Numbered from the stretch's first letter, positions 32,520 through 40,780 are shown. The stretch: DNA of 64,000 nucleotides from Halorussus ruber (GCF_004765785.1 NZ_SBIT01000002.1:1-64000); one strand, 5' to 3'. Made by a program: numbers and translations. The notes: generated from the sequence alone by a model not told the origin.

Positions 32520-33800
32520 CTAAGCGTTCTCATTCCTGGTAGAGGGTTTCGACCCGGAGTAGGCCGAGAGGGTCATCTGCGAGGGTGTCTCGCTCGTCTC
32601 TCGGTGGGTCGTGGCGGTGTCACTACCGCTCCCGTCCCGTGGCGAGTCATTCCCGTCCGGATTCAGTGGACAGGTCTCTCCCCACGGGTATATCCGTCGT
32701 GCGATGTTCGCGGCCGCGTTGATGTCTGCCTGAAACGTTGATACGTGGCACTCGTCGTTCGGACACCGGAACTCCGCCTGCGAGTCTCGCCGACCGAGAC
32801 GCTGGCACGAGTGACACGTCTGACTGGTGTACTCCGGCCGGACGTACTCAACCGGAATCCCGGCTTCGCGGGCCTTGTCTTCGACGCGGCCCTGTAACCG
32901 GGCGAACGCCCAGTTATGCAGGCGTCGATTCATGTACTTCCCGTAGTCCAAGTTCTCGCGGATGTACGCGAGGTCCTCCATCACCAGCACCGGATTCTGG
33001 TAGTCCAGAGCGTAGTCTACGGCCGCCCTGCTGGCTTTCTCCACGATGTCGGTCAGGGCGTTCTGGTAGTAGTCGAAGCGGTCGTCACGCCGCCACTCCG
33101 ACGCTTCGCGCTCCTGTAGGCGTTTTAGGGTGGTGTGCATCTCGTTCCGCAACTGTCGGGCGCGGCCGCCGTTCCACACGAACGGGTCGGTCGGTAAACC
33201 GTCCTTCAGGGCACAGCCCGTAATCAGGGCCGATTCACCGATGTCCAAACCGATGTGCGTCACGTCGCCGTCGGTCGGCGAGTAGTCGGGTGATTCGACG
33301 GGGAACTCCACGGTCACGTGAAGCGTCCACGTCGTGCGATTCTGCTGGAGGGTAAGGTCGCCCGCACTCGCGGGGTGGTCGTCGTCGAGAAGGTCCATCC
33401 AGCGGTCGCGTTGCTCTGGGTTCAACCGAAGCGGTATCCAGAAGTTGGTGCCGCGACCGGGTTGCGGGACGTTCCAGCAGACGCCGTACTCCCGCGAATC
33501 GTCGTAGTCGAACTTCGCGGCGCGGTTGACCAACCGAACCGGGTGGTCGTCGTCCAACTCGCGGGCGTCGTAGGTGTCCCGAAGCTTCGGGACATAGCTC
33601 TTGAGCGCGTCTTTCGTCTGATACGGGAGGTCGTAGGGCGTCACGATGTCGTTGGTGGCGGTCATCGTCGTACAGCCCGCGTCGAACGCTTCGTGTAGGG
33701 CTTCCCGGTAGGTAGAGAGAAGCGTTTGTAGCTTCTGCTCCTTGTGCTGGGTCGGCGGGGCGAGGGTGGCCTCCAACGTCTTCGTGACGGTCTGGCTCAT
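32520..33800 (-). CDS. tnpB: RNA-guided endonuclease TnpB (IS200/IS605)
   Basis: The 426-residue protein has the full RuvC-like active site: 'HIGLDIGESALITG' (first Asp, near residue 185), 'NPVLVMEDLAYIRENLDYGK' (Glu, near residue 270) and 'FQADINAAANIARR' (last Asp), with a zinc ribbon CHSC..CPNDECH between them. N-terminal 'KLQTLLSTYREALHEAFDAG' is the usual helical part. TnpB cuts DNA using a guide RNA from the element's right end and so helps the element to be retained. It overlaps tnpA by four bases. It ends with an acidic to Ser/Thr-rich tail. Confidence 0.93.
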   Translation of the reverse strand: MSQTVTKTLEATLAPPTQHKEQKLQTLLSTYREALHEAFDAGCTTMTATNDIVTPYDLPYQTKDALKSYVPKLRDTYDARELDDDHPVRLVNRAAKFDYDDSREYGVCWNVPQPGRGTNFWIPLRLNPEQRDRWMDLLDDDHPASAGDLTLQQNRTTWTLHVTVEFPVESPDYSPTDGDVTHIGLDIGESALITGCALKDGLPTDPFVWNGGRARQLRNEMHTTLKRLQEREASEWRRDDRFDYYQNALTDIVEKASRAAVDYALDYQNPVLVMEDLAYIRENLDYGKYMNRRLHNWAFARLQGRVEDKAREAGIPVEYVRPEYTSQTCHSCQRLGRRDSQAEFRCPNDECHVSTFQADINAAANIARRIYPWGETCPLNPDGNDSPRDGSGSDTATTHRETSETPSQMTLSAYSGSKPSTRNENA

Positions 33801-34171
33801 TGGTTTTCGACATCCTCCTTGAGGTCGTCAAGCGTAACCTGCCCGGTCGTGCAGAGGAAGTATCCCGGTTGCCAGAGCGCGTCGGAGAGTTGGCGTTTCA
33901 GGCCGGGAAACTCGTCGCGGAGCGTCTTCGAAGTCGCGCTTTTAAAGTGGCCGACGAACTGCGAGAGGTCGATATCGGGTTCGGCCCGAAACAGCAGGTG
34001 GGCGTGGTCGAGGTCGACGTTGATGTCCGAGACCTCGCACCCGTAATCATCGGCAATGTCACGCGCCAGTGTGCGAAACCGTCGGAGAATCGCCGGGGAG
34101 GGTACCGGCGTCCGGTACTTCGTGACGGTCACGAGGTGGTACTGAAGGGCGACCGCTTCCCAATCGGTCAT
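33797..34171 (-). CDS. tnpA: IS200/IS605-family Y1 transposase TnpA
   Basis: The 124-residue protein is a full-length HUH transposase: 'YHLVTVTKYRTPV' near residue 11, the metal-binding 'DLDHAHLLF' (HxH, near residue 55), and the catalytic tyrosine in 'LWQPGYFLCTTG' near residue 103. It works as a dimer on single-stranded DNA. The gene overlaps the upstream 65-codon ORF and the downstream tnpB by four bases each, so three ORFs form one translation-coupled unit. Confidence 0.92.
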   Translation of the reverse strand: MTDWEAVALQYHLVTVTKYRTPVPSPAILRRFRTLARDIADDYGCEVSDINVDLDHAHLLFRAEPDIDLSQFVGHFKSATSKTLRDEFPGLKRQLSDALWQPGYFLCTTGQVTLDDLKEDVENQ

Positions 34172-34365
34172 TCAGCGTCCTCCTGACCGGTGGGGTAGGA
34201 GACGACGGGCGTGTACTGGTCGGTGCGTAGGCGGTCGCTGTGAGTGTCGACCTTCGAAGGGTTGAAGCCCTGCTGTCGTGCCGTCTCGACGCACTCAAGC
34301 AGGAGCGCGTCTACAGTGTCCATTGAGTCGATACTACTTTCCGTACTGCGGTCTTTCGTTGCCAT
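34168..34365 (-). CDS. Small ORF coupled to tnpA
   Basis: The 65-residue protein begins MATKDRSTESSIDSMDTVDALLLECVETARQQGFNPSKVDT and ends PTGQEDAE. It is soluble, with one amphipathic helix, and is not recognised. Its stop overlaps the tnpA start by four bases, the spacing seen between real coupled genes. Most IS200/IS605 elements have only tnpA and tnpB, so this may be an accessory protein, a leader ORF that couples translation, or part of the host gene next to the insertion. Confidence 0.55.
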   Translation of the reverse strand: MATKDRSTESSIDSMDTVDALLLECVETARQQGFNPSKVDTHSDRLRTDQYTPVVSYPTGQEDAE

Positions 34366-34382
34366 TGGGTTCTCAACTCTGG

Positions 34383-34452
34383 CGAACCCGGCCCGCGTGT
34401 CGTCAGCACGCGGGCGTTCCTTCGACAGCCACGCCCCGAGTGGCCGGGTTCG
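34383..34452 (-). ncRNA. Three-way-junction leader upstream of the IS operon
   Basis: A 70-base segment folds on paper into an 11-bp closing stem (CGAACCCGGCC 34383-34393 with GGCCGGGTTCG 34442-34452), hairpin CGCGTG/CACGCG (34394-34412) and hairpin GGGCGT/ACGCCC (34412-34436). All three stems are perfect. It lies 18 bases before the first ORF of the IS operon, so it may be a structured mRNA leader, the element's left end, or a small RNA. No known RNA family is recognised. Confidence 0.5.
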
Positions 34453-34540
34453 TCATACCACTTGCTCACTGGCAACAGGTGTTAAATCTTCCCCTTGCTA
34501 TTCGGCAAGACGTAAGTGGCCCGAAATTCATAGTGAGCGT

Positions 34541-34774
34541 ATGACAACTCGGAAACGAAGCGATACCGGGGAATACGATTCTGACATCACGGAAACGGAT
34601 ATTCTTGGTGTGGTTCGGCAGAATGAACCGGCAGGAACACAGGAAGTGGCCGACGAGTTAGGGCTGTCTCGACAAGGTGCTGACTACCGTCTCCGGCGAT
34701 TGTCTGAGGTGGGCAAGGTATTGAGCAAGAAGGTCGGTGGAACCCTCGTGTGGTCCGTCGAAGACGATTCGTAG
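34541..34774 (+). CDS. Small winged-helix DNA-binding protein
   Basis: The 77-residue protein has a compact winged helix: 'ITETDILGVVRQNEPAGTQEVADELGLSRQGADYRLRRLSEVGKVLSKKVGGTLVWSV' (read in parts). The start at 34541 removes a long non-coding extension. It is divergent from the IS200/IS605 operon and close to a second right-end-like hairpin, so it may be cargo of, or a target next to, a related element; a MarR/ArsR-like repressor role is likely. Lower GC than the chromosome average. Confidence 0.7.
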   Translation: MTTRKRSDTGEYDSDITETDILGVVRQNEPAGTQEVADELGLSRQGADYRLRRLSEVGKVLSKKVGGTLVWSVEDDS

Positions 34775-34835
34775 CCCGGTCGATATTCAGATTCTCGTAG
34801 TCCCGTGGATTGGGACGATAGCTTACGTCTTCCCT

Positions 34836-34853
34836 CCCGGCCTGAAGGCCGGG
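34836..34853 (-). mobile_element. Orphan IS200/IS605-type right-end hairpin
   Basis: CCCGGCCT-GA-AGGCCGGG forms a perfect 8-bp hairpin. With its flanks (minus strand GGAAAT before, GAGGGAAGACGT after) it resembles, in the same orientation, the right end after tnpB near 32490. No transposase belongs to it here, so it looks like the remnant end of another copy. Confidence 0.5.
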
Positions 34854-34865
34854 ATTTCCGACTGA

Positions 34866-35021
34866 CTCAAATCGGAGGTAGATCGCATCGAGGAGTTCCG
34901 TTCACTTATTGCTGTGGAGCAGTATCTCGAACAATGAAAAACACTCGATGAAATCGATTTGACTCAGATTATTAGAGGAGGGAGTGATTTATTCAACCAA
35001 CTAAATAAATATTATAATTAA
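34866..35021 (+). pseudogene. Remnant of a host ORF beside the orphan IS end
   Basis: The frame reads SEVDRIEEFRSLIAVEQYLEQ, a TGA at 34935-34937, then KTLDEIDLTQIIRGGSDLFNQLNK before a final TAA. Both sides of the TGA look like one protein's helical C-terminus. It begins at the orphan hairpin, so the 5' part may have been lost on insertion. Not recognised; AT-rich. Confidence 0.3.
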
Positions 35022-35148
35022 AACTAGCGTTTGAATCAATATATTCCCTAGTCTGTTTCCCGTGATAAAAGGGGATTTCGACAGTTACAGAGACGGCGAC
35101 GACTGAAGGAGCAACCATTTAGTCGCCCGCCGACGCCGATACGAACAC

Positions 35149-36441
35149 ATGCGAGTAGACCTCGGTAACGCACTCTCGGAAGTCGCCGACCCCGGACTCT
35201 CCCGCACCGAACTCGACGAACTCGACGAGCGAGTCGCCGACGCTCACGAGCGAATCGAGCGCGGCATGGCCGACGCCGAACACGGCTACGCCGCGCTGAA
35301 CCTGCCCGAGACCGCGAACCCCGACGAGATTCGGGCCGCGGTCGAACCGTTCGCCGACGCCGAGGCGGTCCTGACCGTCGGCATCGGCGGGTCGGCGCTC
35401 GGCGCGGCCACGCTGGCTCACGGTCTGCCCTCCGAGACCGACGCCTACTTCCTCGACAACGTGGACCCCGAACACGTCTCCCGACTGCTCGACTCCCTCC
35501 CGCTCGACTCGACCGCTGTCAACGTCGTCTCGCGGTCGGGCACCACCGCCGAGACGCTGGCGAACTTCCTCGTCGTGCGCGAGGAGATGGAAAGTGCCGG
35601 AGTGGACTGGACCGACCGCACCTTCGTCACGACCGGCGAGGAGGGTAATCTTCGCAACCTAGCCGAGAAGGAGGACCTGCCCGCGCTCGACGTTCCCGAG
35701 GGCGTGCCGGGCCGGTTCTCGGTCCTCTCGACGGTCGGACTGGCCTGCGCCGCGATACAGGGCCACGACCTCGACGCGATTCTGGCGGGCGCGAGCGACG
35801 AGGCCGACCGCCTCGCGGGGTCGCTCTACGACTCCCCGGCCTACGCCTACGGTGCTGTCTCCTACGCCCTCGAAGAGCGCGGCGCGGCGGTCAACGCGAT
35901 GATGCCCTACGCCGAGTCGCTGGAGACCTTCGCCGAGTGGTTCGCTCAGCTCTGGGCCGAAAGTTTGGGGAAGGACGGTCGAGGTCAGACCCCGGCCCGC
36001 GCCCTCGGCGCGACCGACCAGCACTCGCAACTCCAACTCTACCGCGCCGGACCCCACGACAAGATGGTCACGCTCGTCCGACCGGAATCGCGCGCCGACC
36101 GCGAAATCCCCGCCACCGACCTCGACGGCCTCTCGTACCTCGGCGGCTCGTCGCTCGGCGAACTGCTGGACGCCGAGTTCGAGGCGACCGAGGCCAGCCT
36201 CGCCGCCGCGAGCCAGCCGAACGTCCGGGTCGAAATCGACCGCGTGGACGAGCGCAGTCTCGGCGAACTCCTCTACGGCATGGAGGCCGCCTGCGTCCTC
36301 TACGGCGAACTCGCCGAAATCTCGACCTTCACCCAGCCCGCGGTCGAGTGGGGCAAAAAGGCCGCCCGCGGACTCCTCGGCGGGGGCGACTTCGAGGAGG
36401 CCGACGCGGTGGCCGAGAAGACGACGCTGACGGTCGAGTAG
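35149..36441 (+). CDS. pgi: Glucose-6-phosphate isomerase
   Basis: Pgi interconverts glucose-6-phosphate and fructose-6-phosphate in glycolysis and gluconeogenesis and feeds fructose-6-phosphate to GlmS. The 430-residue product has two SIS domains: 'AVLTVGIGGSALGAATLAHG' near residue 78, 'VNVVSRSGTTAETLANFLVV' near residue 125, the active-site Glu and Lys regions 'QLWAESLGKDGRG' and 'EWGKKAARGLLGGGD' near the end. Length matches haloarchaeal Pgi. Start follows AACACATGCGAG; no operon partner. Confidence 0.95.
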   Translation: MRVDLGNALSEVADPGLSRTELDELDERVADAHERIERGMADAEHGYAALNLPETANPDEIRAAVEPFADAEAVLTVGIGGSALGAATLAHGLPSETDAYFLDNVDPEHVSRLLDSLPLDSTAVNVVSRSGTTAETLANFLVVREEMESAGVDWTDRTFVTTGEEGNLRNLAEKEDLPALDVPEGVPGRFSVLSTVGLACAAIQGHDLDAILAGASDEADRLAGSLYDSPAYAYGAVSYALEERGAAVNAMMPYAESLETFAEWFAQLWAESLGKDGRGQTPARALGATDQHSQLQLYRAGPHDKMVTLVRPESRADREIPATDLDGLSYLGGSSLGELLDAEFEATEASLAAASQPNVRVEIDRVDERSLGELLYGMEAACVLYGELAEISTFTQPAVEWGKKAARGLLGGGDFEEADAVAEKTTLTVE

Positions 36442-36561
36442 CGCGGCTCGACCGGAGCGAAACGACCGAAGCGAAACGACCAGCGGGACAGGTTTGCTCT
36501 ATAACAGAAAACTTTTGACACCTGTCTGAGTAGCTTGGCGGGCTGACATCCGCCCTGAATC

Positions 36562-37734
36562 ATGCTCCGAACTCCTCTCCACCGACAGGTAGCGCTCGCC
36601 CTCGCGCTGGTTGCGCTCGCTCTGACCGGCGCAGTTGCGGGCGTTGCTGTCGGGCAGACTGACGTATCGACTGTCGAAAACGGCTCCTCAGCCGTCGAGA
36701 GCGGTAATCCGACTGCTGAAAACGCTACCGTGACTATCGCCCACGACGAGCCACTCGTGCTACACTCCGCGCCGAACCAGACCGTCTCCGTCGAGTCGAA
36801 CGCACCGGCGGGAACCGAACTGTCGGTCACGATTCGGTCGGCCAAGTACAACCTCCTCGTGTCGAGCCAGTTGACTGTCTCCGAGGACGGGACCGGCACC
36901 GCGACGTTCGACCTGAGTGATACATCCCCCGGCACGACGTTCAGCGTCACCACCAGCGCGGACGCCGACGCCGAAGCCAGCGGCATCGTAGTGAACGAGT
37001 CGGCGACGGTCCACCGAGACGCGACGTTCGCCCCCGCCGACACCGACTCGAACGTCACGATTCGCGGTCGAGTGATAGACCCCGCGGTCACGAAACTCGG
37101 CGTTCGAGTCGCGCCGAAGAGCGAGGCGGCGGCTCAGAACCAGACCGTTACCGTCGGCGACGACCGGACGTTCGCCGCCGGATTCGACCTCTCGGAACTC
37201 TCGACCGGCACCGAAGTCTCGGTCGAAACCGGTGGGATTCCGCGGTCGGTGACCTCCGTGGTCGTGACCGAGGAGGGGCGCGCACCGACCGTCTACGCCT
37301 TCGTGGAGACGCTCCCGTCGGTGACGATTCGGTATCCGCAGGAGACGGTGCTAGTTCACCCGGCGGAGAACCAGACCATCTACGGGGAGACGAACCTCCG
37401 GCCGGGCACGGAACTCACCGTGGAAGCCGTCCGCGACGAGCGCAACTCGCCGGACGACTTCACCCGGACCGCGAACGTCACGGTGGGTGAGAACGGCCGG
37501 TTCGCCGCGGATTTGAACTTCGGCGGCGTCGAACCCGGCACCAACTTCTCGATACGGGTCGGCGACGGACTCGGAATGGAGGACGGCCGCGTCGTCAACG
37601 AGTCGGTGGCGCTCCCGACCGTGACGACGACCGAATCTGAAACCACAGCGACCGAGTCCGACGTCCCCGGTTTCGGCGCGGCGATGGCAGTCGGCGCGCT
37701 GCTGGCCGGACTCGCGCTCGCTCGCCGGTCCTGA
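36562..37734 (+). CDS. PGF-CTERM surface protein with repeated BGTF-type domains
   Basis: The 390-residue protein has a signal peptide (VALALALVALALTGAVAGVAVG), three related beta-sandwich repeats of about 95 residues (each with PNQTVSVE/VNQT..., 'GTELSVTIRS', 'TFDLSDTSPGTTFSV' strands) resembling the BGTF surface domain, a Thr/Glu-rich linker (TTTESETTATESD), and a PGF-CTERM tail VPGFGAAMAVGALLAGLALARRS ending in Arg. PGF-CTERM proteins are processed by archaeosortase A and lipid-anchored. Several N-x-S/T sequons are present. Role: cell-surface glycoprotein of unknown function. Confidence 0.85.
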   Translation: MLRTPLHRQVALALALVALALTGAVAGVAVGQTDVSTVENGSSAVESGNPTAENATVTIAHDEPLVLHSAPNQTVSVESNAPAGTELSVTIRSAKYNLLVSSQLTVSEDGTGTATFDLSDTSPGTTFSVTTSADADAEASGIVVNESATVHRDATFAPADTDSNVTIRGRVIDPAVTKLGVRVAPKSEAAAQNQTVTVGDDRTFAAGFDLSELSTGTEVSVETGGIPRSVTSVVVTEEGRAPTVYAFVETLPSVTIRYPQETVLVHPAENQTIYGETNLRPGTELTVEAVRDERNSPDDFTRTANVTVGENGRFAADLNFGGVEPGTNFSIRVGDGLGMEDGRVVNESVALPTVTTTESETTATESDVPGFGAAMAVGALLAGLALARRS

Positions 37735-37810
37735 GAGCACCCGGTTTTCCACACCGCTTTCGGCGCGGACAAACACAGGGATTTTAGCTCGCGCCACCCA
37801 CGTAGCAGGC

Positions 37811-38908
37811 ATGGACGACCGTTCTGCTGCAAACGTGGGCGTCGTGGTGGCCGGATTCGCGCTGGCGGCGGCCGCGCTTCCGTGGGGAACGCCGGGCGTC
37901 GGTCCGGTCGAGAACGTCGCGCTGGCGGCTCTCGGCGTCGCCGCGCTCGGCGCATTCTCGCTCCGACGGCGCGACCTGCTGGCGCGGCGGTCGGGGTCGC
38001 TCGCGGCCGGAATCGCCAGCCTCGGCGTCGTCGGCTACGCCGGGACTGCAACCGCCGGAACGCTCGCGGGCGGCGGCGAGTCGATACCCTCGCTGTGGGG
38101 ACCGGCGCTCGCGCTCGTCGGCGGCCTCGGCGGCGTCATCGCGGCCTATGGCGACGGGCGGGGCCTCCCCGAGTCGCTCGGACGCGCCGTCAAGGCTACG
38201 GCGTGGAGCCTCGCGGTCGGATTCGCCGGACTGTTCGCCATCGCGGTGTGGTCGGGCGTGCTGATTAGCCTGCTTTCGGGACTGTTCCCCGGCAGTATCG
38301 GCACGGCCTCGCGGCTCGCGGTCGGTGCGCTCGGTCTCGGACTCGGCACCGGGTCGATTGCGCTCGTCTACTTCCAGTGGACCGACAAGACGGTCGCGTA
38401 CCTCGACTTCCGGATACCGACCAAGCGCGACGTGGGCTACATCGTCGCGGGCGTCGTCGCCATCTTCGCGCTCCAGATGCTCGTCACGGTCGTCTTCGCG
38501 GAACTGGGCATCCAGACCGCGGACCACGACATCGAGCAGGCCGCGGCGGGTGGCAACGCCGGAGTCCTCCTGCTCATGATTCCGGCGTCGTGGCTCATCA
38601 TCGGTCCCGGTGAGGAGCTGCTCTACCGCAACATCATCCAGAAGGACCTCTACGGGACCTTCGGCGACTGGGGCGCGGTACTGGTCGGTAGCGTCGTCTT
38701 CGCGCTGGCCCACATCCCGGCCTACTCCGCCGGAGCGACCAGCGTCGCAGCGCTGGTGAGTACGCTGGGGGTCATCCTCTCGCTCTCGCTGGTTCTCGGC
38801 ACGACCTACCACCTGACGAGGAACACCACCGTCGCGGCGCTGGTCCACGGGACCTACGACGCCGTCGTCTTCGGCACGATGTACGTCCAGATGGCTGGCG
38901 TCGCGTGA
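37811..38908 (+). CDS. CPBP-family intramembrane metalloprotease
   Basis: The 365-residue polytopic protein has the CPBP (Rce1/Abi) catalytic motifs in its last third: 'PGEELLYRNIIQ' (EExxxR, near residue 270), 'VVFALAHIPAYSAG' (FxxxH) and 'ALVHGTYDAV' (HxxxD/N-type). About nine membrane helices. CPBP proteases are glutamate-type intramembrane proteases; in haloarchaea, substrates are unknown. It is preceded by a PGF-CTERM surface gene, 77 bases upstream, on the same strand. Confidence 0.9.
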   Translation: MDDRSAANVGVVVAGFALAAAALPWGTPGVGPVENVALAALGVAALGAFSLRRRDLLARRSGSLAAGIASLGVVGYAGTATAGTLAGGGESIPSLWGPALALVGGLGGVIAAYGDGRGLPESLGRAVKATAWSLAVGFAGLFAIAVWSGVLISLLSGLFPGSIGTASRLAVGALGLGLGTGSIALVYFQWTDKTVAYLDFRIPTKRDVGYIVAGVVAIFALQMLVTVVFAELGIQTADHDIEQAAAGGNAGVLLLMIPASWLIIGPGEELLYRNIIQKDLYGTFGDWGAVLVGSVVFALAHIPAYSAGATSVAALVSTLGVILSLSLVLGTTYHLTRNTTVAALVHGTYDAVVFGTMYVQMAGVA

Positions 38909-39044
38909 CCGGGGACACGGCGTCATCGACGGAGGGGCGCGGCGTGACCGGCGAGAGACGTTTGAAGTCGAAGATTTCGAGCCGTCTGCCGTGCGTCTGC
39001 CTCGCGTCCGCTCTTCGTCTGACGTAGATTTAACAGCTTCAACT

Positions 39045-39057
39045 ACTTTTGAAAAGT
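39045..39057. promoter_or_regulatory. ACTTTTGAAAAGT palindrome before a small RHH-like gene
   Basis: A perfect 13-bp palindrome ends two bases before the ATG at 39060. It would overlap the transcription start of a leaderless mRNA and is a good site for autorepression. Confidence 0.4.
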
Positions 39058-39059
39058 TC

Positions 39060-39203
39060 ATGGAGCGCCGCTACTCGATCACCTGCGAACGCGACCGCGC
39101 CAAGCGAATCGAGTCGCTTGCCCGGGAGTACGACCTCACGACGCAGGAAGTCCTCCACCAACTCATCGAGGTCGGACTCGACGAAATCGGGACCGACGAA
39201 TAG
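39060..39203 (+). CDS. Small ribbon-helix-helix-like protein (47 aa)
   Basis: The protein reads MERRYSITCERDRAKRIESLA then a helix 'TTQEVLHQLIEVGLDEI'. One strand followed by two helices with a basic start is the pattern of a minimal CopG/Arc-type DNA-binding protein. No toxin gene follows, so it may be a free regulator. The palindrome just before the start suggests self-control. The longer ORF start (38991) is rejected because it overlaps the promoter. Confidence 0.6.
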   Translation: MERRYSITCERDRAKRIESLAREYDLTTQEVLHQLIEVGLDEIGTDE

Positions 39204-39340
39204 CGAGTGTCGAACACCGCCCGGCGAACACCGACGGGCGAACGAAATCCGGCGGACGGCGACGGAAACACCGTCCGGCAGATGCGCGTCGAGCGTGCAG
39301 AGTCGGTCGTAGTGTGGCGAATTGGTCGTGGTGCAGTGAA

Positions 39341-39805
39341 TCAGGCGTTCGACGGGTTCTTTCGGGTGAGTTCGCTCCCGCAGATGGGACACCGGTCTTT
39401 GTTCTCGTCGAACTCCCGGCCGCATCCCTGACACTGGAACCGCCAGTCGCGCTGTTCGGCGATACCGTCCTGCGCGATGACCTCCACGCTGACGTTCATG
39501 TGTTCGGCGACGTTCTGCATCGCGTAGTCGTCGGTGACGAGTCTGGCGTCGAGTTCGAAGGCGGCGGCGATGAGCCGAACGTCGGTGTTCGACAGTTCGT
39601 CTAAGTCACCGGTCTCCCCGGCGGCCCGGCGAACTCGCTCGACAGCGCCGTCTTGGGGGATGTGGATGTGCATCCCCGAACCCTCCATCGCGTCGAAGCG
39701 ATAGGCGCTCTCGTCTTCGAGCTCCTCGCGGACCATCGGGATGGTCGCGGTGTCTTCTGTCGTGTGATACTCGTTGATGAAGGCTGAGGAGTCTAGAACG
39801 TACAT
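39341..39805 (-). CDS. nob1: Endoribonuclease Nob1 (PIN domain plus zinc ribbon)
   Basis: Nob1 cuts the 3' end of 16S rRNA during small-subunit maturation. The 154-residue product starts MYVLDSSAFINEY (PIN strand with catalytic Asp), has 'VREELEDE' and 'LSNTDVRLIAAAFELDARLVTDDYAMQNVA' (further acidic residues) and ends with a zinc ribbon CQGC..CPICGSEL. The upstream PRC-barrel gene stops exactly where this gene begins, so both are co-transcribed. Confidence 0.92.
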   Translation of the reverse strand: MYVLDSSAFINEYHTTEDTATIPMVREELEDESAYRFDAMEGSGMHIHIPQDGAVERVRRAAGETGDLDELSNTDVRLIAAAFELDARLVTDDYAMQNVAEHMNVSVEVIAQDGIAEQRDWRFQCQGCGREFDENKDRCPICGSELTRKNPSNA

Positions 39806-40051
39806 TTACCGCTGAACGACGATGTAGTCTTTTACTGCCTGCACTCGCTTCACGGGGACTTGAAACCGACCCTGGTCGTCGGCGCTGAACTCCACCGCGT
39901 CGCGTTGCAGTTGCTCGTCCGGTTCCACGAGGAGGTCCGCGAGTTCTCCCGTCTTGAGGTCCATGGTGATGTTGTACAACATGCCGAGTTCCGTTCCGTC
40001 TGACCCCATGACGGCCTTCCCCGAGAGGTTTTCGGCGAGGATTTCTGGCAT
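39806..40051 (-). CDS. PRC-barrel domain protein
   Basis: The 81-residue protein is a single PRC-barrel: 'ILAENLSGKAVMGSDGTELGMLYNITMDLKTGELADLLVEP' and 'QVPVKRVQAVKDYIVVQR' (read in parts). Archaeal stand-alone PRC-barrels occur beside RNA-processing or division genes; here it directly precedes nob1 with no intergenic base, pointing to a role linked to ribosome maturation similar to the RimM barrel. That link is inference. Confidence 0.85.
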   Translation of the reverse strand: MPEILAENLSGKAVMGSDGTELGMLYNITMDLKTGELADLLVEPDEQLQRDAVEFSADDQGRFQVPVKRVQAVKDYIVVQR

Positions 40052-40780
40052 ACCGGGGGTTACTGAATGCTTCCATATAAAGGATAGGGGGAGCGACGTG
40101 AAGCGTTCTGAAGTTGCGTTCGGTCGCTTTGTCTCGACGTGACTCTGGAAACGAACGACAGAATCGGCATGATGTCGTCTTCTTGAAGCCCCTACCCGTT
40201 TCGTACCGCGACAGCTACGACAACAGTCGATGTGATGAAGTTTCTTGAAGCCCCCGCCCGGTCGCGGTCGCTGAGGGACATATCGACGCTCTCTGCACCG
40301 CCCGCGCCGATAGGAGTCCCTCAGCGACCAAGCGTTGCGCCGGAAGACAAACCGCGTCTCCCGAGGTCACCCTCACTTCGTTCGCGTGACCGCGACCGGG
40401 CGGCCCCTTCATCCACCCATGTCGGCTGATTCCCTGAGCGCACCCTGTCGGTTGGTCAGTCGAGCGCACCCCGATGGTTCAGTCGGCCGAGCGCGTCCCC
40501 GCAGCTGGTCGGCCTGCCCTCACATTAAAGACATTTATGTATTTCTTTATAAGATAATATCCTATACTAAGGAACGATATTATGGTGTCTCTCGGTCGAA
40601 ATGTCGGCCGGGCTTCCGCCGCCGAGCGGTCCGCTCCGGTCCGCCGACGCTCTCCCGTCGCCTCGCTATCCCGTCTCTGCTCGGCACCGTCGCCCGAAAC
40701 GAGCGCTCTCGCTCGCAACAGTTAAATGCCACGCGCAGTACCTCTTGAGTAAGAAACCTTCTTTCCCCGGTGGTAGACCT
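40052..40780. repeat. Gene-free region with palindromic hairpin repeat (copy 1)
   Basis: The repeat spans about 40131-40500. Outer arms TGAAGCCCCCGCCCGGTCGCG (40246-40266) and its near complement (40391-40411; 13 bp of perfect pairing) enclose a perfect 14-bp inner stem (40266-40279 with 40316-40329). A partial extra arm lies at 40181-40200. It is followed by GTCGGCCGAGCGC-type units. The rest of the interval (40500-40780) holds only the aIF5B promoter (GTTAAATG near 40720) and no gene. Confidence 0.65.

Larger units (their letters stand above)
32462..34475 (-). mobile_element. IS200/IS605-family insertion sequence with TnpA and TnpB
   Basis: The element contains an intact Y1 (HUH) transposase and an intact TnpB in one minus-strand operon. 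Its right end, downstream of tnpB, has a hairpin (CCCGCGCTAAAGCGCCGAG, about 32476-32494) followed on the minus strand by GGAGGATGTCA, as in other haloarchaeal members. The left end is not exact; a three-stem structure at 34383-34452 lies upstream of the first ORF, so the limit given is approximate. No terminal inverted repeats or target duplication are expected for this family. Confidence 0.75.

Noticed and set aside
40181-40440. CRISPR-like repeated blocks
   Set aside because: The repeats are few, irregularly spaced and palindromic over 13-21 bp, with no constant spacers and no cas genes nearby.
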